Source: Mesobacillus jeotgali (GTDB taxonomy: Bacteria > Bacillota > Bacilli > Bacillales > Cytobacillaceae). Taken from it: a stretch of DNA of 64,000 bases. Positions within the stretch are counted from its first letter, which is position 1, and each line of letters begins with the position of its first letter. A program made the translations under genes and the position numbers. The notes beneath the pieces were generated by a model. The model was given only the letters and a program-made list of their open reading frames with translations. It had not been told where the DNA came from and searched no databases. Positions 46,348 through 56,037 of the stretch are shown here, piece by piece. The stretch is from NCBI RefSeq assembly GCF_031759225.1, contig NZ_CP134494.1:2416501-2480500 (forward strand), read 5' to 3'.

Positions 46348-46896
46348 TTACGAGGGTAATTGCGTATCTCCCCCGCCCTCACCGTTCATTAGGACTTCAT
46401 CAATCATTTGGTCGAGCCTGATTAGGCTTTGCTTTGCCCGCTCATGCTCTATTTTCCTGTAATGATGGTTACCGCCCTCTTCTTCATCTTTTTCATCTGC
46501 CCATTTCACTACCTGCTGAAGGGGGGTACGGACAATGTCATTAGTAGGCAAAAAGGAATCTGTATGGAAAAGGATAGCAAGTGAAGTGGCTTTCGCCTGT
46601 ACGGGGTTTTCACCCAAGCGGATCAGGAGTTTATGCGCCCTTTCTGCTCCCTTGATTGGGTGGATATCATTTTTTCGATATAGCTCGTAGTCCCATTTTC
46701 CATTCCTGTACCATGTAAAATGGCCGATATCATGCAGGAAACCGGCTTTCGCTGCAATATCAACGTCTACATTATGCTCTCTGGCAAGGTGGAAGGCGTG
46801 ATAAGCGACAGCAATAGCATGCGCCATACCGGATCGCTTCAAATATTTCTGGGCAATATGGTGTTCGAAAATGTCCAATAGAGTTACATCCCTCAT
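46348..46896 (-). CDS. HD-domain phosphohydrolase
   Basis: The 182-residue protein has HD-domain metal ligands: HAIAVAYHAFHLAREH, AKAGFLHDIGHFTWYRNG and a later H in AILFHTDS. HD proteins hydrolyse phosphoesters of nucleotides; the substrate is unknown. AAGGAGG precedes the ATG at 46896. Confidence 0.85.
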   Translation of the reverse strand: MRDVTLLDIFEHHIAQKYLKRSGMAHAIAVAYHAFHLAREHNVDVDIAAKAGFLHDIGHFTWYRNGKWDYELYRKNDIHPIKGAERAHKLLIRLGENPVQAKATSLAILFHTDSFLPTNDIVRTPLQQVVKWADEKDEEEGGNHHYRKIEHERAKQSLIRLDQMIDEVLMNGEGGGDTQLPS

Positions 46897-46990
46897 TTCA
46901 CAACCTCCTTAGCTGTTGAGATACCCTTATTTTTAAGAATGTTAACAGAAATAATTAAAAATTGCACATTTTTATATCAATAAACATAAA

Positions 46991-47025
46991 GCTGGCAAAG
47001 GAACCTTAACTATCCCTTTGCCAGC
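46991..47025 (-). terminator. Terminator after giant membrane protein gene
   Basis: GCTGGCAAAGG and CCCTTTGCCAGC pair with an 12-nt loop, right after the stop codon. Confidence 0.65.
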
Positions 47026-47030
47026 ATCTA

Positions 47031-50000
47031 TTAGTTCCAATTTTTTAATTTCATGAGCAGACGTTCTTTTAATCTTACTAGAATGGTTTTCTCTCCCTTG
47101 GCTGCTTTTTGTTTATTCCATTCGTTGAAGCTGGCAACAGTGATCAATATTGAACCAGCAATCAACAGGTAGCCCCACCAAGGTAAATTCCCCCAGAACG
47201 GTCTCGTTTGCAGGATAACATTCAGAAGCAAAACTCCCGCTCCTACAAAGAAATACGCTTTTACCCTTAGCCACATCCCGGCCAGCATTGAAATAAGCGA
47301 CAGCGTCCCAAGAATCAAGGCATCATAAACTGTATTGCTATCAAGGCCATCCTGAATCAGCAAAAGAGAGACGATAATCAGAACTGCCCACTGGATATAG
47401 CTAGTGATCTGTTTATTCTTTCCTTTAAGAATAAAGCGTGCAAAGATGCTTAAAGCAACAAACGGAAGGACATAGATTTCCCGTTCCAGCAAGGCTGGCA
47501 ATTCCAGCTGATCTATGGCTGTGTAATACGGAACCAATAGATATGCCCCCGCGATAAGTTTAATTGCATTGACTCCTTTTCCATGGATCCTGTTCCTCTG
47601 CAGCCATAACCCTGCAGATAAAAGGACGCCATGGATAATGAGAGCCCAGAAGGTTTCGCCATACAAAAAAGCGACAGAAACAACAAACAGGAAACCCACT
47701 AATGAATAAGCATCCAGGCTTTTCAGTCCAATTGCGCCGCCTTTTTCCCAAAGGTTTTGAAAGATTCTTGATCCGGAAAAAATAAGCAAAATACCGAATC
47801 CTGCAAGTATCGCTATATCCCAATTTACCTCAAGACGGGCCTGAAAGATGATTTGGATTGTACCGTAAAAAATCAACATCAAAGGGGCGATCGCAGCTAA
47901 TTCCCAATTCACTTTATGAAGCAGTACCAATATTGCCGATGCGTAGCCAATCGTTATTCCAAACAGCAGCCAACTGTATGGATAGGCCGCCAGGAAGCTT
48001 GCTGCACCTAACAGCGAAATCGGCAAAAGATAATACAATGTTCTGTGTTTGTATTCAGGAGATGACAGTTTCCAAAATGCAGCCAGCAAAATGCTTGTAA
48101 GCAAGAATCCATAGTGTCCTGAATCAGTTTCTGTAAAATAATCGACAGCTTTGTGAATTGCTAAAAATAATGAAGTGAACGCTGCGTACAAGAAGGATTT
48201 CACTTTCCATTCCTTTTTTACAAAAGGAATACTACTTGCGTAAACTCCTGCTGCAATCAGATAACTCATGATTGCTTCTTCCCCATAGATGATGAATGCA
48301 ATTGCCAATATAGGAGCGAGATAGACATGCGCAATCCATGAATACGCAACCGCAAGCTCTTTTCGCCTTTGAAAAATCAAAGCGGCAATCCCTAACAATA
48401 ACCATCCGCCTCCTGGGATAATCAGCACCTCCGACAATGTGTTGAAATCATACAACTTATCATCTATTGAATTTAAAGTGATCAAGTACCAGACAAGGCT
48501 GATTATAGCTGAAATAAATGCAGCGATTCGTTCGTTAGTTACTTTATAAAGCAAAAGGGACATCATGATTCCGCCAAACCAAATAGCGGATTCCCCGTAT
48601 ATATTCGAAATTGGAAACGGGAATGTGTAAAACAAGCTTGCTGCATAAAATCCATTTGCACAGAAAAAAGCGTTTTTCGACAACTTGTTTTCCTTGATTT
48701 TGCCAAGGCCGAAACTGATCGTTAATAAAAGGGCACCCGCGATTGCAAAATTCCCCGGCATTCCTATGGCATCATGATAAAAGCTGGAATTCAACCTAAT
48801 TTCTTCACCGAATGCAGCTATAGATAAGCCGAGTGAGATTGGCGCTGCCCATTGAGACAACAGTGGCAAAATCGTCCGGGTTTCAATGTTCAACATTACA
48901 TAAAAAGCATAGCTGATCAGGAAATACATCAGCCCCAGTTCCCACCAAAGCGACTGGAAAAACGTAATAAGAATCATTGAAAGCATGATCACGATCCCGA
49001 CATCACGCGAGCTAGTTTTAATAGTCTTAAGATATCTCAGATTAAGCAGCCAGCCTAAAAGCATGAATAAGACAAAACCAATCAAATAAATTGGCAAGGA
49101 AAGATTTTCGATGCTAATCCATTTTCCCGTCTGCAAAACCGCTTCAAACATGGCTGCTGCAAGAAATATAGGACTTAAATATTTGAAGATCATATTTCCA
49201 TTGTTATTGGCAAGATAAATGAAATTAGCCGAAATAATCAGGTAAGCAGCCACCAGAATATAGGATGTGTTTTCTGTATGAATCATCATTGCTTCCGCTG
49301 TGATGAATAGAAACGAAAGACCCGATACGACTGCACTAGTGATCTGGAACGCTTTCTTTAAAGCATATTTATCATCTATGAGCCTGGGAACGTAAAGGAA
49401 AACAACTCCAAGAAGTGCGTAACCGATTATGCTTCCCTCTGCAAATTGCCAATTTTCAAGAATCTGAAATGCACCATAGACAAACATCGCACTGAAAACA
49501 AAATGATACTCTTTATGGCCATTAACGAAGATCATCGATAGATAGAGAATTGCAGTCAAAATCAAGTTGAAACCGTTGAATACATTACTCTCATAAAAGA
49601 AAAGCATCAATAAGGTAGACAAGACCAGATTAGCCTGACAGTAAAGAGCCAGTTCTTTCGTGAAGAGCGACAAAACATCCTTCTTTTTCAGCTGATGGTA
49701 CGCTGCAAGCAGAAGAGTATTAAATACAACCAAACCAAGGTAGAAACCATCTGTTTGCAAGCCAATCGCTTTCAACAGATAGGCTGCTGTTATCGATACA
49801 GTAATGAACGTAAACCACACAAACAACCTTGAAGACAACCTATTGGCGAGATAGCCATATATAGGGATCAAAACTGAACTGCTTATTGCCCCTAAGATGA
49901 AGCGGCCTTCGCCATAAAACGATAAGTAAGACCCTAGCAATTCAAACCAGCCTAGTGATAAGGTGAAAATCGGCAAGAATAGGCTGCCAAGGATCACAAA

Positions 50001-50486
50001 CGCAAAGGCTGTTTTATCAATTTTTAGCACCTTGTAGCTTATATAGGCAATCCCGTAAAATAAACCCGAAACAAGCGCGATGGACCCTGCTTTCATAAAA
50101 GGAGTCATCGTTTCCCAGTTGCTAGTCGCAACAAACAAACCACCAATCAAAAGCATGATGACACCAAGGTTCAACGACCAGGATATGTTTCGTTCTCGGA
50201 TCTCTTCTGCTGATTTCTTTGACCTGACTATAGGCTGCGGTTTCCGCTTCTCCTTCATTGGAATATTTCCTGCAGGCTGGACTTCAAAGTCAACAGAGTC
50301 ATTCTTCTTATTTCTGGCTGCCAACTCTTTCTCCTGTCGTTCCTCTGCAAGCAAATCCAGGAAGTATTCATTATGTGCTTCCGCAACATTTTTATATTCC
50401 TCTGCTGAAACATAACCTAATTCTTTTAAATTATAGAGCTCATTTCTAAAAATCCGGCGTCTTTCTTCTTTAGGAGTATGTTCCAT
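47031..50486 (-). CDS. Giant polytopic membrane protein
   Basis: A 1151-residue protein: a soluble helical N-terminus of about 75-100 residues (MEHTPKEERRRIFRNELYNL, basic region EKRKPQPIVRSKKSAEEI), then roughly 35 or more consecutive hydrophobic segments with very short loops. No transporter or enzyme motif is visible. Arrays of membrane segments like this occur in DUF2157/DUF2339-type proteins, but I cannot place it firmly. ATG at 50486 is used, preceded by GGGGGATTAAA; the 13-codon extension lacks a site. Monocistronic. Function unknown. Confidence 0.75.
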   Translation of the reverse strand: MEHTPKEERRRIFRNELYNLKELGYVSAEEYKNVAEAHNEYFLDLLAEERQEKELAARNKKNDSVDFEVQPAGNIPMKEKRKPQPIVRSKKSAEEIRERNISWSLNLGVIMLLIGGLFVATSNWETMTPFMKAGSIALVSGLFYGIAYISYKVLKIDKTAFAFVILGSLFLPIFTLSLGWFELLGSYLSFYGEGRFILGAISSSVLIPIYGYLANRLSSRLFVWFTFITVSITAAYLLKAIGLQTDGFYLGLVVFNTLLLAAYHQLKKKDVLSLFTKELALYCQANLVLSTLLMLFFYESNVFNGFNLILTAILYLSMIFVNGHKEYHFVFSAMFVYGAFQILENWQFAEGSIIGYALLGVVFLYVPRLIDDKYALKKAFQITSAVVSGLSFLFITAEAMMIHTENTSYILVAAYLIISANFIYLANNNGNMIFKYLSPIFLAAAMFEAVLQTGKWISIENLSLPIYLIGFVLFMLLGWLLNLRYLKTIKTSSRDVGIVIMLSMILITFFQSLWWELGLMYFLISYAFYVMLNIETRTILPLLSQWAAPISLGLSIAAFGEEIRLNSSFYHDAIGMPGNFAIAGALLLTISFGLGKIKENKLSKNAFFCANGFYAASLFYTFPFPISNIYGESAIWFGGIMMSLLLYKVTNERIAAFISAIISLVWYLITLNSIDDKLYDFNTLSEVLIIPGGGWLLLGIAALIFQRRKELAVAYSWIAHVYLAPILAIAFIIYGEEAIMSYLIAAGVYASSIPFVKKEWKVKSFLYAAFTSLFLAIHKAVDYFTETDSGHYGFLLTSILLAAFWKLSSPEYKHRTLYYLLPISLLGAASFLAAYPYSWLLFGITIGYASAILVLLHKVNWELAAIAPLMLIFYGTIQIIFQARLEVNWDIAILAGFGILLIFSGSRIFQNLWEKGGAIGLKSLDAYSLVGFLFVVSVAFLYGETFWALIIHGVLLSAGLWLQRNRIHGKGVNAIKLIAGAYLLVPYYTAIDQLELPALLEREIYVLPFVALSIFARFILKGKNKQITSYIQWAVLIIVSLLLIQDGLDSNTVYDALILGTLSLISMLAGMWLRVKAYFFVGAGVLLLNVILQTRPFWGNLPWWGYLLIAGSILITVASFNEWNKQKAAKGEKTILVRLKERLLMKLKNWN

Positions 50487-50775
50487 TTTAATCCCCCAAT
50501 TCCTCTTTAATCCAAATTGAATCATTTAGTGTAATTTTACACCTTTTATTGAAAAATTCAACAAATATTAGTAAAAAAACAAAAGTGATTTTTCGACAAT
50601 ATTCTATACCAACATTGCCTATACACCTTTATAATGGATAAGTGCGCTCATAAACTGTCTTTCACGGACTACTATGCAAAAACTATCCAATCTCCGTATC
50701 ACCTTTTCAGTTTCAGAAATGAGCAAGTTTAACTTTGAAGTAAACAACTATTTAAAAGATTAAGAGGTAAATAAG

Positions 50776-51135
50776 ATGACTGATTTTTTATGGATCATAT
50801 ATTTGGGGTTTTTGGGCACGACGGCAATTTGGTTTTTATTGAAAGGAAAATATAAAAACAATATCACCAGGACGGATTTCATCATTTCAATCATTACCTG
50901 GTTTGGATTATTTGGTTATGTAACGGAAACACCAATCCTGGTCCCGCTGGTATGGAAAATCGTTTTTGTATTTGGTCTTCTATGGGATGTCATTTTCACT
51001 ATATTCTTTGCGGAGCGGTTTGCAGGAGATTTTGGACTTGAAGAAGACGAAGAACCGATGCCCCTTGCTGCTAGACTAAGTGGTTTGATCTTTGTGATGC
51101 CCCTTTATTATGGAATATTTCAGTATGCATTTTAA
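50776..51135 (+). CDS. Small membrane protein
   Basis: A 119-residue protein with about four hydrophobic segments (residues 2-20, 32-55, 57-77, 97-117) and an acidic loop LEEDEEPMP. AAGAGG precedes the ATG and a terminator follows. No family recognised. Confidence 0.65.
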   Translation: MTDFLWIIYLGFLGTTAIWFLLKGKYKNNITRTDFIISIITWFGLFGYVTETPILVPLVWKIVFVFGLLWDVIFTIFFAERFAGDFGLEEDEEPMPLAARLSGLIFVMPLYYGIFQYAF

Positions 51136-51157
51136 ACGGCTTTAAGCCGTTTTTTTG
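51134..51157 (+). terminator. Terminator after small membrane protein gene
   Basis: AAACGGCTT and AAGCCGTTT pair and are followed by TTTT. Confidence 0.75.
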
Positions 51158-51365
51158 TTAACAATAATTAATTATACCGAAATAACAAAGCTGGTTTTCA
51201 ATATAATATCGAGCTGAAAATGGGTATTTCCTGTTATCTTTCGGTAAAATTAGTACCTGGTGCTATTACCAAACAGGACTGTCTTCACCAGAAAGACAGT
51301 CATATCCCTCCTATTTTCTGTACAAAAAAAGGATAAAACCTTTATTGGTTCTATCCTCATAACGT

Positions 51366-52082
51366 TTATGGATTTGTCGACCACATTCCAGCTGTTTTTA
51401 CAAAAACGCGGCGGTTCAATTTTAACTGCGCTACCATTAATTCGGCCAAATCTTCCGGCTGCATGACTTTTTCAGGATTGCCGTCTGTTAAGTTGGTCTC
51501 AATAGCCAGGTCAGTAGCTACAGTGCTTGGAGTCAGGGCGCTGACACGGATATTATGCTTTCGTACTTCAAGCATTAGTGATTCAGTCAATCCAAGGACT
51601 CCAAACTTCGAAGCGCTGTACGCACTTGTTACTGGCGCTCCTTTTTGTCCTGCAGTTGACGCAACATTTATTATGTCACCTGTTTTCCGTTCCATCATCC
51701 CTGGCAATACAGCCCGGGTCACATAATAGGTTCCCATCAAGTTGACTTGGATGATTTTCTCCCATTCCTGTGGCTCAAGATCAAGAAAACCGCCGAATTT
51801 TGCGATTCCAGCATTGTTAATCAGAATGTCTATAGGGCCTAACTCCTCTGTAACATGCTGTACAGCATGCTGAACAGATTCCATATCAGCTACATTTGCC
51901 ACAGCTCCTGACACATTCACCCCATATTCCTCTATTTCAGCTGTAACCTTCTCCAGATTAGAAAGCGTAAGCCCGATCATGCCAATATTAACGCCTTCTT
52001 TTGCAAGTGCAATAGCAGCAGCACGGCCAATTCCTCGTCCTGCACCCGTGATTAATGCTGTTTTCCCTTTTAAAGATTCCAT
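51366..52082 (-). CDS. Short-chain dehydrogenase (FabG-like)
   Basis: The 238-residue protein is a classical [11 protein letters not shown] at 13-20, [10 protein letters not shown], and catalytic Ser ([10 protein letters not shown]) and YSASK (about residue 155). It resembles 3-ketoacyl-ACP reductases but lacks a fatty-acid gene context, so the substrate is open. AAAGGGG precedes the ATG. Confidence 0.85.
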   Translation of the reverse strand: MESLKGKTALITGAGRGIGRAAAIALAKEGVNIGMIGLTLSNLEKVTAEIEEYGVNVSGAVANVADMESVQHAVQHVTEELGPIDILINNAGIAKFGGFLDLEPQEWEKIIQVNLMGTYYVTRAVLPGMMERKTGDIINVASTAGQKGAPVTSAYSASKFGVLGLTESLMLEVRKHNIRVSALTPSTVATDLAIETNLTDGNPEKVMQPEDLAELMVAQLKLNRRVFVKTAGMWSTNP

Positions 52083-52201
52083 TTGATGACCCCTTTCAAT
52101 TATGTAGTCAAGGGTTAATTATAGAAAATCTTAAGACCGAAAACAAATTATGTGACTCTTTTAACCCCTATTTCAGCTGGAGTATGAAGACTTAAACAAA
52201 A

Positions 52202-52227
52202 AAGCAGCAGTGAGTTTACTGCTGCTT
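52202..52227 (-). terminator. Terminator after GNAT gene
   Basis: AAGCAGCAGT and ACTGCTGCTT pair perfectly; TTTTTTG follows on the minus strand. Confidence 0.75.
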
Positions 52228-52233
52228 CCCTGA

Positions 52234-52905
52234 TTATAAAGGCAACAATGCCACGGTTTCTCTATTTTTTAGCTGTTCGATCATTTTGTTCCACTTCTCC
52301 GGTTTCTTAGCGAGAACGGAATAATAAGTGGTGAGAAAATCTGAGATTAACGCTGCAGGCAGTTCAAGAGTATTTTCATCTGTTGGCATGAAGCATAAAT
52401 CCAGTCCTTCTACAGCTTCTCCGTCATTCTCCCAGGATGGGTGGACGTATTCTAAATCAAGTCGCTTATACCCTAGATGAGATAAGACTTCGCGTCTCAC
52501 AAAAGGATCCATCGTTTTTACGCCGCCAAAATCATGGTCAGTCTTTCTGTATGGATCATAGATCTCCGCAAACATTCCAAACAACTCTACGCCTTTTTCA
52601 CCAGCGAGGTTTTGCAGGTCTTCCATCCTTTTATTTGCCAGGAATCTCCCTAGACTGAGTCCTGGTTTCCCAACAATAGTGAAATCCGTCATTGCAATAT
52701 TCCAGTCTGGATAGTATCGATATTCTGTTACACCAACGACTTCATCTTCATGGACTGCAACAAAGACTCTTATGCCCGGATCCTCAAGAGGTTCTTTCCA
52801 TAAATCGAACTCAAGTACCTCTTCAGGTGGAAAGACTTCTTTCATTAAATTATGGAGCTTTGTAAAAAGCGGATCTTCAATACTATTAACGCGAATATAT
52901 TCCAT
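52234..52905 (-). CDS. GNAT-like N-acetyltransferase
   Basis: The 223-residue protein has a GNAT-like fold: VFVAVHEDEVVGVTEYRYYPD, then LGRFLANKRMEDLQNLAGEKG at the acetyl-CoA site position. It begins 20 bp after the nitrilase gene. In B. subtilis YhcX, a GNAT domain and a nitrilase domain are fused in one protein; here the two are separate genes in the reverse order, which suggests a shared pathway. Not all catalytic landmarks are clear. Confidence 0.7.
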   Translation of the reverse strand: MEYIRVNSIEDPLFTKLHNLMKEVFPPEEVLEFDLWKEPLEDPGIRVFVAVHEDEVVGVTEYRYYPDWNIAMTDFTIVGKPGLSLGRFLANKRMEDLQNLAGEKGVELFGMFAEIYDPYRKTDHDFGGVKTMDPFVRREVLSHLGYKRLDLEYVHPSWENDGEAVEGLDLCFMPTDENTLELPAALISDFLTTYYSVLAKKPEKWNKMIEQLKNRETVALLPL

Positions 52906-52925
52906 GAACCATGCTCCTTATCGTT

Positions 52926-53798
52926 TTAGATTTTTTCTGTCTGCTCCCAGTCCGGATAAAGGTCAGTGCGGCGGTCACGCCATGTAGTGACCGAACCTCG
53001 CTCACGCACTTCGTATAATAGCTCCAAATCGAGGTCAGCAGTAACAATCATGTCATCATTTAGTTCTCCTTCGACCTGGAGGCCTCGAGGAGGGAACGGA
53101 ATATCATTAGGCGTGATCACTGCCGCCTGGCCAAAGTTGGCACGCATAAAGTCTACTGTTGGCAATGAGCCTACTGTTCCAGTCAAAACGACATAGACTT
53201 GGTTTTCGATTGCTCGTGCATGGCTGGTATAGCGGACACGGTGGAAACCATGGCGATCATCTGTACAAGATGGAACAAAAATGACATCTGCACCTTTAGC
53301 TTTTGCCATTCTTACGATTTCAGGAAACTCAATATCATAGCAAGTTAGCAGCGCAATGCGACCCTTGTCTGTATCAAATACCCTGAAATCCTCACCCGCA
53401 CTCATATTCCATTCATTCACCTCGGTTGGTGTGATATGAAGCTTCGCCTGCTCAACGATTCTGCCATCCGGGTAAAACATATGCGCCACATTATAGAGCT
53501 TTCCTTCACGAGCGATGACATGAGTTCCCCCAATGATATGCATGCCTGTTTCCAGTGCGAAATTCTGGAAAAGGTTTAAATATTGTTCAGTAAAACCAGG
53601 GAGTTCATTGATGGTCAGCCTCGTACCCTGTTCACTGCCGATTGATAACAATTGAGTAGTAAAGAACTCAGGAAACAAAACAAATTCTGAACCATACTCC
53701 TGTGCTGTTTTAACATAATGCTCACATTGCAGAGCAAACTCTTCGAACGACCTGATCGTGTGAAGATGGTACTGGACTGCCGAAACTCTCATTTTCAT
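52926..53798 (-). CDS. Carbon-nitrogen hydrolase (nitrilase family)
   Basis: The 290-residue protein carries the nitrilase-superfamily triad: Glu44 (LFPEFF), Lys119 (AKLHITPTE) and Cys153 (LTCYDIEFPE). Length fits amidases of this family. It is followed by a GNAT gene, matching the domains of B. subtilis YhcX. It should hydrolyse an amide or nitrile; the substrate is unknown. GGGGGAATGATGG precedes the ATG at 53798. Confidence 0.88.
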   Translation of the reverse strand: MKMRVSAVQYHLHTIRSFEEFALQCEHYVKTAQEYGSEFVLFPEFFTTQLLSIGSEQGTRLTINELPGFTEQYLNLFQNFALETGMHIIGGTHVIAREGKLYNVAHMFYPDGRIVEQAKLHITPTEVNEWNMSAGEDFRVFDTDKGRIALLTCYDIEFPEIVRMAKAKGADVIFVPSCTDDRHGFHRVRYTSHARAIENQVYVVLTGTVGSLPTVDFMRANFGQAAVITPNDIPFPPRGLQVEGELNDDMIVTADLDLELLYEVRERGSVTTWRDRRTDLYPDWEQTEKI

Positions 53799-54010
53799 CC
53801 ATCATTCCCCCTGTATCTATAAAAATTACATTTTGAATTCAAATTATCAGAAATACGAAAATCATTATAAAGCATTTTACTTTTTATGAATACACTTTTT
53901 ATTTAAATTAGGCATGAAATTTCTTAAGGTGAATTGGAAGCAGATTAATCCAATTCGAAATAGCTGGAAAAAGCTTGATTTGCAGATAATGGACTTTTTA
54001 AAAAAAACAA

Positions 54011-54037
54011 AGCTCCATCGTTTACATGACGATGGAG
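54011..54037 (-). terminator. Terminator after GGDEF remnant
   Basis: GCTCCATCG and CGATGGAGC pair perfectly; TTTGTTTTTTTT follows on the minus strand. It is retained although the gene before it is only a fragment. Confidence 0.75.
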
Positions 54038-54058
54038 CCAGTTGATTAACTTTTACTT

Positions 54059-54147
54059 TTCATCCTCTTTACTTTCATATACCTCTATGCGATTACGACC
54101 GTGTTGCTTGGCTTTGTATAGCGCACGGTCCGCCAATGCGGGTGAAA
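54059..54147 (-). pseudogene. GGDEF-domain C-terminal remnant
   Basis: The minus strand reads ALADRALYKAKQHGRNRIEV followed by YESKEDEK and a stop. The AD-ALY-AK--GRNR pattern is the usual end of GGDEF diguanylate cyclase domains. No start or upstream GGDEF sequence remains: the reading frame is lost toward the serine hydrolase gene. It looks like the tail of a deleted gene with its terminator preserved. Confidence 0.75.
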
Positions 54148-54211
54148 ACCAATAAAATCATAGATATTAAATTGCTAGCAGATGATATCAAAACGTTATC
54201 GATAACTAGCA

Positions 54212-55012
54212 CTATAGGTCGAGTGGAGTCGAAAAACCAGTTATAAAGCTGTTTATATGCTTCCCGATCTTTTGGATTGTCGATTTTCCAGATTGCTGGT
54301 CTGAAAGTTCATCAATCAGAACAACAATGATTGCTTCCTTCTTGCCATAGGTAATGATGCCGCAATCATGTTCGACTCCGGGAAGTTCTCCGGTCTTATT
54401 TCCGATTTTCAGAAAATTATCTTCCATGTAATATGGCAGCTTTTCCTTGAATTGCTGTTGCAGCAAAAAAGAATGGAAGATGGACCTTGACACTTGATTT
54501 AGGTGATCCCCATTAACTGCCTCTTTCAGGCATAGTCCGATATCGGCAGCAGATGTATAATTATCGAAACCGGATTGAATGGCTGAGAAATCCAGCATTT
54601 TGCGCTGCAATATAGAATTGCTCATTCCTATCCTGGATATAGTCGCGTTAATGGACTCTTTGCCAAGCAAATCTATCAATAGGTTAGTAGCCGAGTTATC
54701 TGACACGATGATCATAAGGGCCAATAAATCCATGACAGGCAGTTGCTTGATCCTCATGGCCTGAAGAACACCGGTGTCACCAACTTTGTCACCTTCTTCA
54801 ATTGCCAATTGACTTTCTTTTTGCAGCTGGCCTGCCTCCATTTGCCTCAAAGCTTCGAAGAGGATCGGCAGTTTAATCAGACTTGCAGACTGGTAAACTT
54901 CATTACTGTTAAATTCGATAATTTCTCCTTCAATCTCCAAAAACAAACTCGCCCGGCCTTTGCACCCAGCGAGTTCTTCCAACAGTATTATTCTTAATTC
55001 TTCTAATGTCAT
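54212..55012 (-). CDS. Serine hydrolase, beta-lactamase/DD-peptidase-like
   Basis: The 266-residue protein has the three active-site motifs of the penicillin-binding fold: SLIK (Ser44-Lys47), SDN (104-106) and KTG (206-208). The ExxLN motif of true class A beta-lactamases is not apparent around residue 145. No signal peptide is visible, so the enzyme appears cytoplasmic. The gene begins 13 bp after the ykfD-like gene, so it is probably the last gene of the muropeptide operon. It may hydrolyse a D-amino-acid peptide rather than confer resistance; this is inference. Confidence 0.85.
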   Translation of the reverse strand: MTLEELRIILLEELAGCKGRASLFLEIEGEIIEFNSNEVYQSASLIKLPILFEALRQMEAGQLQKESQLAIEEGDKVGDTGVLQAMRIKQLPVMDLLALMIIVSDNSATNLLIDLLGKESINATISRIGMSNSILQRKMLDFSAIQSGFDNYTSAADIGLCLKEAVNGDHLNQVSRSIFHSFLLQQQFKEKLPYYMEDNFLKIGNKTGELPGVEHDCGIITYGKKEAIIVVLIDELSDQQSGKSTIQKIGKHINSFITGFSTPLDL

Positions 55013-55024
55013 AGATTTTATTCC

Positions 55025-56035
55025 TTATCTAATATTAACAAGCATCTCATTTTTATCTTTTCCCTCTGAATGTTCATCATACAGATGGCAGGCCACATAA
55101 TGATCTTTGTCAATTTCCTGCCACACAGGTTTCTTTTGGGCACAGATATCCATTGCATGCTGGCATCTCGTCCTGAAAACGCAGCCGCTAGGCGGATCCA
55201 TCGGGCTTGGGAGTTCTCCTTGCAAGATGATCCTTTCCCTCTGATCCTCCACATCAGGATCTGGTATCGGTATGGCTGACAGTAATGCTTGAGTGTACGG
55301 ATGAAGCGGTTTATTGTATAACTGGTTACTAGCTGTAAGCTCGACGATATGTCCGAGGTACATAACTCCAATCCGGTTGCTGATTTGCTTTACCATAGAA
55401 AGGTCGTGAGCAATGAATAGATACGTCAATCCCTTCTCTTTTTGAAGACGCTTCAGCAGGTTTACCACCTGGGCCTGAACGGATACATCAAGGGCTGAGA
55501 TTGGTTCATCCGCTATGATAAAATCAGGATCCAGTGCAAGTGCCCTGGCAATTCCAATCCTTTGCCGCTGCCCGCCGCTGAATTCATGGGGGAAACGGTT
55601 TGCATGGTCACGATTCAATCCAACATCTTCAAGGAGCTGATAAATACGTTCCAGACGTTCTTTTTTGTTAGGGAACAACCCATGGACTTCCATCGGTTCT
55701 GATATAATCTCTTTTACAGTAGAACGCGGGTTTAACGATGCATACGGATCCTGGAAGATCATCTGCATCTGCTTATGGAAGTGAAATCTCTCTTTCTCTG
55801 TAAGTGAATGCACGTCTTTGCCGTTGAAAACAACTTCTCCATCTGTACGGTCATAAAGTCCGATCATTGTTCTTCCGGCAGTGGACTTGCCGCAGCCAGA
55901 TTCACCAACAAGGCCAAAAGTCTCTCCTTTATATATATCAAACGAAATGCCATCCACTGCTTTGAGGATTTCATTTTTACCCATAGTGAAATGCTTCTTT
56001 AAATCTCTTACACTTAATAAAACTTCATTTTCCAT
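55025..56035 (-). CDS. ykfD: Oligopeptide ABC transporter ATPase (OppF/YkfD type)
   Basis: The 336-residue ATPase has Walker A GESGCGKS, signature [10 protein letters not shown], Walker [13 protein letters not shown] and the C-terminal extension with CxxC-type [14 protein letters not shown] that typifies OppD/OppF. Position at the end of a dppABCDE-ykfABC run matches B. subtilis ykfD. It would pair with DppD to energise import. GGAGG precedes the ATG. Confidence 0.9.
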   Translation of the reverse strand: MENEVLLSVRDLKKHFTMGKNEILKAVDGISFDIYKGETFGLVGESGCGKSTAGRTMIGLYDRTDGEVVFNGKDVHSLTEKERFHFHKQMQMIFQDPYASLNPRSTVKEIISEPMEVHGLFPNKKERLERIYQLLEDVGLNRDHANRFPHEFSGGQRQRIGIARALALDPDFIIADEPISALDVSVQAQVVNLLKRLQKEKGLTYLFIAHDLSMVKQISNRIGVMYLGHIVELTASNQLYNKPLHPYTQALLSAIPIPDPDVEDQRERIILQGELPSPMDPPSGCVFRTRCQHAMDICAQKKPVWQEIDKDHYVACHLYDEHSEGKDKNEMLVNIR

Positions 56036-56037
56036 GA

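Noticed and set aside
53926..54057. A 43-codon plus-strand frame starting MKFLKVNWKQINPIRN
   Set aside because: No ribosome binding site, and its 3' part is a terminator hairpin.
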